Assembly: GCF_042477335.2 (NCBI RefSeq)
Contig: NC_091246.1
Span: 206,707,501-206,771,500, forward strand
Origin: Ovis canadensis
Taxonomy: Eukaryota > Chordata > Mammalia > Artiodactyla > Bovidae
Direction: 5' to 3'
Length of the DNA stretch: 64,000 nt
The notes below the pieces were generated by a model. The model was given only the letters and a program-made list of their open reading frames with translations, did no database searches and was not told the origin of the DNA. The stretch's first letter is position 1. Each line of letters starts with the position of its first letter. The translations under genes were made by a program, and so were the position numbers. Positions 56,758-64,000 of this stretch are shown here, one piece after another.

Positions 56758-58165
56758 CACTTGTTGTTCAGTTGCTAACTTGTGTCCAACTCTTTTTTAT
56801 CCTGTAGACTCCAGAGGAACACACCGGGCTCCTCTACCCTCCACTGTCTCCAAGTTTGCTCAAACTCATGTCACTTGAGATGGTGATGTTATCTACCATC
56901 TCATCCTCTGCTGCCCACTTCTCCTTTTACCTTCAATCTTTCCTAACATCAGGGTCTTTACCAATGTCTCAGCTCTTTACATCATAAGGTCTAAGTATTG
57001 GAGCTTCAGCATCAGTCCTTCCAATGAATATTTAGGGTTGATTTCCTTTAGGATTGACTGGTTTGATCTTTTTGTTGTCCGAGGGACTCTCAAGAGTCTT
57101 CTCCAACACCACAATTTGAAAGCATCAATTTCTTGGCATTCAGCCTTCCTCATAGTCCAACTCTCACATCCATACATGACGACTGGAAAAACCATAGATT
57201 TGACTATATGGACCATTGTCAGCAAAGTGATATTTCTGCTTTTGAATATGCTGTCTGGGTTTGTTATAGCTCCATTTCAAGGAGCAAGCGTCTTTTCATT
57301 TCATGGCTGAAGTCCCTGTCTGCAGTTAATTTGGAGCCCAAGAAAATAAAATCTGTCACTGCTTCCACTTTTCCCCCCTTCTATTTGCTGTAAAGTGATG
57401 GAACCAGATGCCGTGGTCTTAGTTTTTTTAATATTGAGTTTCAAACAGCTTTTCACTCTCCTCTTTCAGCCTCATGAAGAGGCGCTTTAGTTCCTCTTTA
57501 CTGTCTGCCATTAGAGTGGTATCATCTGCCTAAGTGAGGTTGTTGATGTTTCTCTCAGCAGGCAAACTTGATTCCAGCTTGTGATTAATCCAGGCTGGCA
57601 TTTCACATGATGCATTCTGCATAGATGTTAAATCAGCAAGGTGATGATATACAGCCTTGTCGTACTCCTTTCCTGATTTTGAACCAGTCAGTTTTTCCAT
57701 GTCTGTGTCTACCTGTTAACTTCTTGACTGACACACAGGTTTCTCAAGAGACAGGTAAGGTAATCTGCTATTTCCATCTCTTTAAGACTTTTTCACAGTT
57801 CGTTGTGATCCACACAGTCAAAGATTTTAGCATAGTCAATGAAGCAGAAGTAGATGTTTTTCTGGAATTTCCTTGCTTTCTCCATGATTCAATGAATGTT
57901 GGCAATTTGATCTCTTGGCAAATGTTTCATTGCCTTTTCTAAACCCAGCTTATACTTCTGAAAGTTCTTGGTTCAGGTACTGCTGAGGCCTAGATTGAAT
58001 GATTTTGCGTATAACCCGTTAGTATGTGAAATGAACACAATTGTATGGTACTTTGAATAATCTTTGGTATTGTCCTTCTTTGGGATTAGAATGAAAACTG
58101 ACCTTTTCCAGTCCTGTGGCCACTGCTGAGTTTTCCTAATTTGCTGACATATTGAGTATCTCAGT
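56758..58165 (-). mobile_element. Old, diverged BovB LINE, antisense
   Basis: A reversed BovB of about 1.4 kb from TTGTTGTTCAGTTGC to the region encoding the SICQHIWKTQQWPQDWK block (reversed TGTGGCCACTGCTGAGTTTTCC, 58118-58139). Reverse-strand protein blocks WTMRKAECQEIDAFKLWCW and KDFSIV-type motif A remain but are heavily frameshifted. Substitutions and gaps relative to the other copies are visibly more numerous, so it is probably the oldest BovB here. Confidence 0.9.
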
Positions 58166-58397
58166 GTCTCATCTTTACAAAGGAGTAACTTGAGGTATAA
58201 AAGAACATTCTGAAGAAGTTACTGAAACAAATAAGACAAGGATTTTCAAAGAGGATAATGACCAGATTGGATTGTATCTACCTCATGAAAAGGTGAGGTA
58301 GGAAGAGATCCATATTTACCATTGTCTAAATAATAAATAAATAAGACATAAATAATAAGGCAATTGCCTTGAAAGGGGCTGCTTCTTCCCTCTATGT

Positions 58398-58586
58398 TAA
58401 TCACTCAGTCATATCTGACTCTTTGCAAGCCCATGAACGGTAGCCCACCAGGCTCCATGGAATTCTCCAGGCAAGAATACTAGAGTGGGTTGCCATTCCC
58501 TTCTCCAGCGGTCTTTCCCCATCCAGGGATTGAACCTGGGTCTCCCTGCATTGCAGACAAATCCTTTACCATCTGAGCCACCATAC
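58398..58586 (-). mobile_element. Bov-tA SINE, antisense, with internal gap
   Basis: Reversed tail (AATCACTCAGTCATATCTGAC), a body that lacks about 15 bp around GGCTCCATGGAATTCTCC, and a head with reversed B box GGGATTGAACC ending GAGCCACCATA. Confidence 0.9.
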
Positions 58587-59134
58587 TCCAACTAAATAGG
58601 TAACCTGACAAAAGAAAATTTGCACAAATTTGGCATTATGAGACTTAAAAAAAATAAAATCACTAATAAAATACATAAGGGTGTTACCTTAGTTAACAAG
58701 TGTGTCTAGACCAGTCTTGAAAATCATGTAATAGCATTTCTGCCTTCCATATTTACCCTGATTAGTAAACTGCTAAATACATTATCTTCTGAATGAAAAT
58801 GAATCAAAGTGAGAAAGCAAATTAATTAATTAGAAAATAACCTTTGTATCTTCAGTTACAATAGAACTAAATCATTCATATTTATCCAAAATTTGTAAGC
58901 AGTATATTATAAAGCAGACATTCTTTGCTCTCTTTACATGATTTTATTTATAGGTGCATGTGAGTAGATACATACACATGAAAGGAACAGAATGCTGATC
59001 ACCTTCTCCAATCAAATAAAGTAATAGCTGAAATACTCATATTATTATTATTATTATTTCAAAATTCTTCTCCAGTTTCTTTGGATAGGGGTAGAATGTG
59101 TGAAAAGAGGAAACATTTCAGTCTAAAGTGGATC
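58587..59134. other. Unassigned stretch
   Basis: An ATT trinucleotide run lies at about 59040-59057. Nothing else recognised. Confidence 0.4.
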
Positions 59135-59340
59135 TAAAAATCTGGTTCCTAATCTACCAATGGTATAATCATAGGTAAATTACTCACTCTCTAAGTAGAG
59201 TAGTTTCCCCACCAAAAATATGAAAGAAAAAGAAAAACAAGGATTGTTACAAGGAACAGAAATAACAACATATGTGAAGTGTCTATATATGTCTAGCTCA
59301 GATTGGGTGCTCAATAAACGTTAATCACCATTATAATACT
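59135..59340 (+). mobile_element. MIR SINE, sense
   Basis: AATCTGGTTCCTAATCTACC, GGTAAATTACTCACTCTC, GGATTGTTACAAGGAACAG, and the 3' TCAGATTGGGTGCTCAATAAACG. Confidence 0.72.
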
Positions 59341-59593
59341 TCTGAAAAGTTAGCCCATGAAACTTTATCTTATCCTTCTCCTTTCCTAGAAGGTCAATTA
59401 AACTTTTTTCTTCCTGCAAATCCTTAAAAAAAAATAGAAAGAAAGCAACATGCGTTAAATTCTGACTCAGGTTACAGGTCAATTCTTAAAACTTATTCTT
59501 CATAGTGCTTTACTTGGTACATTATTCAAGTCCAACCTCCAAGATATTATCTTTTTCTATTGATCAAATTACCTAATCAACAAACTATAATTA

Positions 59594-60505
59594 TAGGAAG
59601 GAGTATGTCAAGGCTGTATATTGTCACCATACCTGTTTACCTTATATGCAAAGTACATCATGAGAAATACTGGGCTGGAGGAAGCACAAGCTGCAATCAA
59701 GATTGCCGGGAGAAATATCAATAACCTCAGATATGCAAATGACATCATCCTTATGGCAGAAAGTGAAGAAGAACTAAAGAGCCTCTTGATGAAAGTGAAA
59801 GAGGAGAGTGAAAAAGTTGGCTTAAAGCTCAACATTCAGAAAACAAAGATCATGGCATCCAGTCCCATCAATCACTTCATGGCAAATAGATGGGGAAACA
59901 GTGTCAGACTTTATTTTGGGGGGCTCCAAAATCACTGCAGATGGTGTTTGCAGCCATGAAAGTAAAAGATGCTTACTCCTTGGAAGGAAAGTTATGACCA
60001 ACCTAGATAGCATATTCAAAAGCAGAGACATTGCTTTGTCAACAAATGTTCATCTAGTCAAGGCTATGGTTTTTCCAGTGGTCATGTATGGATGTGAGAG
60101 TTGGACTATAAAGAAAGTTGAGTGCCGAAAAATTGATGCTTTTGAACTGTGGTATTGGAGAAGACTCTTGAGAGTCCCTTGGACTGCAAGAAATCCAACC
60201 AGTCCATCCTAAAGGAGATCAGTTCCGGGTATTCATTGGAAGGACTGATGTTGAAGCTGAAACTCCAATACTTTGGCTATTGGATATGAAGAGCTGACTC
60301 ATTTGAAAAGACCCTGATGCTGGGAAAGATTGAGGGCAGGAGGGGGAGGGGACAACAGAGGATGAGATAGTTGGATGGCATCTCCGACTCAATGGACATG
60401 GGTTTGGGTGGACTCTGGGAGTTGGTGATGGACAGGGAGGCCTGGTGTGCTGCGGTTCATGGGGTCGCAAGAAGTCGGACACGACTGAGTGACTGAACTG
60501 AACTG
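59594..60505 (+). mobile_element. BovB LINE, 5'-truncated, catalytic site mutated
   Basis: Starts at GGAAGGAGTATGTCAAGGC and runs to GACTGAACTGAACTGA. The RT catalytic motif reads YAND instead of YADD (RYANDIILM), and the frame shifts near 59870-59900 and again near 60195. The C-terminal WTIKKVECRKIDAFELW block is present. No clear TSD. Confidence 0.93.
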
Positions 60506-60506
60506 A

Positions 60507-61089
60507 TCAAGAGTTTCACACACAAAAAAAAAGTTGATGAGAAAGTATACGGAATTTGGAATGTTTGAAAGAACCTGATCACAGAATACGCCAGTGCCTT
60601 CTTCATAAACATATTTACTGCCTCATGTACTGAATAATATTCCAGATGTTTGTGGGCCACACTCCTCCAGTGCAGCTGGTCTCTGCAGCAGTATACCTGA
60701 GATGCTCTTACACTTCAGTCATTCTAAGAGATGTGCTAACTAACACTTCATATGAGATGTTCATCTGGGCTATCAGCAGTTAGCTCATTATAATGAAATA
60801 ATGAGTTTAACATCAAGTGCCCAATATTTAGCTGCAAAGAACTAAAGTAGTGAGTTCAGGATGAAAATATTTCATGCAATCTAAATAGAAAAGCTATATT
60901 CATAAACATTACAACATCTGTAAAATACTGATATGAAGAGGCAGTTTCTAACTAATTCTTCCACTTGTGTATGACATCCTTTTCTTTCTATTGAAATATA
61001 ATGATTCACTCTATCTCCTATATATTTCAACTTTATCTGCTAGGACTTCCTTTCAGCATGTCAACAGGTTCAAGTCTCCACCAACTTAT
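60507..61089. other. Unassigned stretch
   Basis: No recognisable gene or repeat. Confidence 0.4.
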
Positions 61090-63240
61090 TAAAAATAAAA
61101 ATTTTCCTCAATCTTGTGACCCCATGTCCTCCAGCCCCTCTCTTTAGTTCTTTTTTCCTATCTAAAGCTAAAATCTTTACGATAAAGGCTTATACTCACT
61201 GTACCCACATCTTCAGAACTCTACAGAAAACAAAGGTCACCAGAAATTTGTGTTGTCAGAAACCAATGGACTCCTTCCACTTGACCTCTTATTTCTCACT
61301 ATTGTTTATTCACTTAAACTCAGAAACCAACTCTTCACTTGGTTTCTATGACAACACACCCTCATGATTTCCATGCTAGTTCCTTGGCTCCTCCTTCAGA
61401 CTAATTTTCAAGTGTTTCATCCTCCACCTGTTCCTGAGTTTGATCTTTAGTCCTCTTCTGTACAACCCATCTTGACAAATCATTCACCATTCCCATGGCA
61501 ACAGTTAGTAATTCCCAGTCATCATTATTTCCCACTCCATACCTTCTGTGCTCCCTGCATTTCCTATTTTGATAGTCTTCATCAATATATTACTGTTTCT
61601 ATCTTTTAAATACCTCCTGAACGCATTTATTTCTTTTTTTTACCACTGTATCTAGAATACTATCCTCTCCCTCCTGAAAGACAGCAATAAACTAATCTTT
61701 TTGTTTCTCCTTTTGCTTAATCTCTATTCATCCTTTATACTACAATGAGGAAAATCTTTCTAAAACACACAATATTTCTAAGATCAAGCTACCGCCCTCT
61801 TCGAAATGCTTCAGTGGGAGCCTTGTGCCCTCATAATAAATTATAAATTACCTAGCTTTTTATATTAGACCCTCAATGAACCAAACCAGATTTAACTCCC
61901 CAACCTCATCTCCTCCTTTGACTCCACTGTCCATCCAGGCTGTGCTAAGCTACTTGCAAATTCATCAGCATGACAGTTCCCTTTGTTGTTCAAGGCAATG
62001 CATGCTGCTCCTCTGTTGGAATCGCCTGTCTTTCACTTTCTTCTCACTAGCCTCTCTTCTTTTACTTGGACGCCACCTGCTCCCTTTGCTTACCATTTCC
62101 TTTCCAACCCAGGTTAGCTGTTTTTCCTGTGAACTTGCATATCTCCCTAGGCCTACGACATAATAGCTCTTACCTTCAGTTCAGTTCAGTCACTCAGTCG
62201 TGTCTGACTCTTTGCAACCCCATGTACTTCAGCAGGCCAGGCCTCCCTGTCCATCACCAACTCCCAGAGTTTACTTAAACTTATGTCCATTGAGTTGATG
62301 ATGCCATCCAACCATCTCATCCTCTGTTGTCCCCTTCTCCTCCCATCTTCAATCCTTCCCAGCATCAAGGTCTTTTCCAGTGAGTCAGTTCTTTGCATCA
62401 GGTGGCCAAAGTGTTGGAGTTTCAGTTTTAGCATCAATCCTTCCAATGAATATTCAGGACTGATTTCCTTTAGGATGGATTGGTTGGATCTTCTTGCTGT
62501 CCAAGTAACTCTCAAGAGTGTTCTCCAATGCCACAGTTCAAAAGTATCAATTCTTCAGCACTCAGCTTTCTTTATAGTCCAACTCTCACACCCATAAGAC
62601 TACTGGAAAAACCATAACTTTGACTAGACAGAACTTTGTTGGTAAAGTAATGTCTTTGCTTTTTAATATGCTGTCTAGATTGGTCATAACTTTTCAGCCA
62701 AGGAGCAAATGTCTTTTAATTTTATGGCTTTAGTCACCATCTGCAGTGATTTTGGAGCCCAAGAAAATAAAGTCTCTCACTGTTTCCACTGTTTCCCCAT
62801 CTATTTCCCATGAAGTGATGGGACCAGATGCCATGATCTTCGTTTTCTGAATGTTGAGTTTTAAGCCAACTTTTTCACTCTCCTCTTTCACTTTCATCAA
62901 GAGGCTCTTTAGTTCTTCGCTTTCTGACATAAGGGTAGTGTCATCTACATAGCTGAGGTTACTGAGATTTCTCCCAGCAATCTTGATTCCAGCTTGTACT
63001 TCATCCAATCCAGCATTTCTCATAATGTACTCTGCATATAAGTTAAATAAGCAGGGTGACAATATACCTTACTGTGTTCTAATTATTTGTCACCTCCCTT
63101 CTCCACACCCCTCCAGATTATAAGCTGTTTTAGGGAAAGTGCTTTCTTGCATCCCCAGTACACTATTTACAGTGCCTGACACAAAGCATGTCCTTGATAA
63201 TATTCCTTGAGTGCATAAATACTTAAATGACAGGACTCAC
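61090..63240 (+). mobile_element. L2 LINE (ORF2 end and 3' UTR), split by BovB
   Basis: The left part (to about 62176) carries diverged forward ORF2 and 3' UTR blocks: TGAGTTTGATCTTTAGTCC, AAATGCTTCAGTGGGAGCC, CCCAACCTCATCTCCTCC, and GCATGCTGCTCCTCTGTTGG. The right part (63071-63240) gives the terminus: CTCCAGATTATAAGCTGTTTTAGGG, GCATCCCCAGTACAC, CAGTGCCTGACACAAAGC. The opening few hundred bases are weakly supported. Confidence 0.68.
62171..63070 (-). mobile_element. BovB LINE 3' half, antisense, with TSD
   Basis: The element (62177-63064) begins with the reversed ACTGA tail and extends back to the GCILSPCLFNLYAEYI region. The catalytic motif reads YVDD (SYVDDTTLM), and a 3-base deletion removes one glutamate of the following ESEEELK block. 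An exact 6-bp TSD TACCTT lies at 62171-62176 and 63065-63070. Confidence 0.94.
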
Positions 63241-63529
63241 CAATTGGAAACTGGTCCCCAGATTTATCATTATTTCCCACTACTACTCTATATCAACCTT
63301 CCCCCAACCATAACCAACTAAACAAACAATGCCGCTATATGGTCATGAGTTTCTCTGCCTTTTAATTATCTATGATTTTTCAGCCAAATTCATATTCTCT
63401 CCCCTTGAGTTCAAAAATGACCTCTCAAATCTAAAGTAGAATTTTCACAGTCTTTATAATGTTAATCACCTCATGGTCACTTCTTTTTAAGCCACTTGAA
63501 TATGTAAATATGTTAGTGATTTATATTGA

Positions 63530-63665
63530 CACATATTCTGCTCCTCTCACATCTAGACCAGAAGCCTTTCAAGGGCAAAAACTCAGATTAATTAGAATTT
63601 AATAAAATTCCACTGCCTCTAACACCACAGCATACAAGAGCACTCAAGAAACACATATGATCTTT
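63530..63665 (+). mobile_element. L2-type 3' end, sense
   Basis: ACATCTAGACCAGAAGCC, TTTCAAGGGCAAAAACTCAG and CACAGCATACAAGAGCACTC, then AAGAAACACATATGA follow the L2 terminal pattern. Confidence 0.55.
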
Positions 63666-63689
63666 CTTCATTTAACTGGAAGATAATTA

Positions 63690-64000
63690 TCATGGCAGAT
63701 TATAGATGGCCACAAATTATTGGAAACTCCTCCAGTTGAGTGGTACAGTCTATCTTCCCTCCTCACAGATCTATAAGGCTCTATGAATGCTTTGACCAAT
63801 AGAATATGACAGAAGAGAGGTTATACTAGTTTCTGGGCCCAGATCTTAAGAGGCTGGCATCTTTCACTTCCTTTATCAGGAAACACTCATGCTTGACACC
63901 TTGAGCCATCAGATAAGAAGTCCAACTACCTGACAGTTGTATCCTATATACCCTAACATTACATGGAGAGGGAAATCAGCCCAACTCACTCCAGCTTCTA
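63690..64000 (+). mobile_element. MLT1-type LTR, cut by window edge
   Basis: GATGGCCACAAATTATTGGAAAC, TTTGACCAATAGAATATGAC, TTTCTGGGCCCAGATCTTAAGAGGC and a decayed downstream part follow the internal order of MLT1-type LTRs. It continues past the right edge. Confidence 0.6.

Noticed and set aside
1..64000. A previously undescribed gene system
   Set aside because: Everything with structure is explained by known mammalian or ruminant transposon families plus local rearrangements. The remaining stretches show no coding, RNA or repeat organisation that I could support.

Overview
The window is non-coding, repeat-dense nuclear DNA from a ruminant (cattle, sheep, goat or a close relative). The diagnosis rests on BovB (RTE-class) LINEs ending in ACTGA repeats, Bov-tA and Bov-A/Bov-A2 SINEs, two CHR-2-type SINEs (known from whales, hippos and ruminants), and ruminant-type L1 3' ends. 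I cannot tell which species. I see no intact protein-coding gene, exon chain, tRNA, rRNA, CRISPR array or bacterial-style operon. Every long open frame lies in a transposon. Family names come from remembered consensus sequences, not a database search. Boundaries are firm where a target-site duplication (TSD) is quoted and otherwise good to about 10-30 bases.

Layout. 1-12 kb: mostly AT-rich sequence with no recognisable content, three MIR SINEs, a MER20 DNA transposon split by a 1.65-kb BovB, an MLT1-type LTR and three Bov SINEs. 12-19.3 kb: degraded L1 pieces, two antisense BovB copies (one flanked by a long duplication), an ERVL-type pol relic cut by a hAT-type MITE, and a further BovB. 19.5-22.8 kb: a composite nest inside an old L1, holding two Bov-A elements, fragments of a younger L1 and a BovB with an internal inverted segment and a palindromic minisatellite. 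22.9-27.9 kb: old L1-like untranslated sequence, a CHR-2 SINE, several Bov SINEs, a possible solo LTR, and a MIR split by BovB. 27.9-31.2 kb: the most complete BovB, carrying three later insertions. 31.2-43 kb: two antisense L2 relics, MIRs, L1 3' ends, Bov SINEs, a second CHR-2 SINE and a truncated U6 snRNA pseudogene. 43-47 kb: two BovB copies and three Bov-tA. 47-51.85 kb: an old L1 carrying two BovB copies and a Bov-tA, one BovB itself carrying a younger L1 with a 5' inversion. 51.9-64 kb: quieter DNA, then four more BovB events (two splitting L2 elements), MIRs and an MLT1 LTR at the right edge.

Sixteen BovB insertion events are listed, eight in each orientation. Adding my intervals and subtracting nested elements gives roughly a fifth of the window. 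The nesting gives a consistent age order: L2, MIR, MER20, MLT1, ERVL and old L1 are hosts; BovB and Bov SINEs land in them; ruminant L1 tails land in BovB. No genes work together here. I found no convincing previously undescribed biological system. The observations most worth checking are structural: the rearranged BovB at 20.5-22.1 kb, the long duplication around a BovB at 15.5-15.8 kb, the L1-in-BovB-in-L1 nest at 47-51.9 kb, and a SINE with a duplicated B box.
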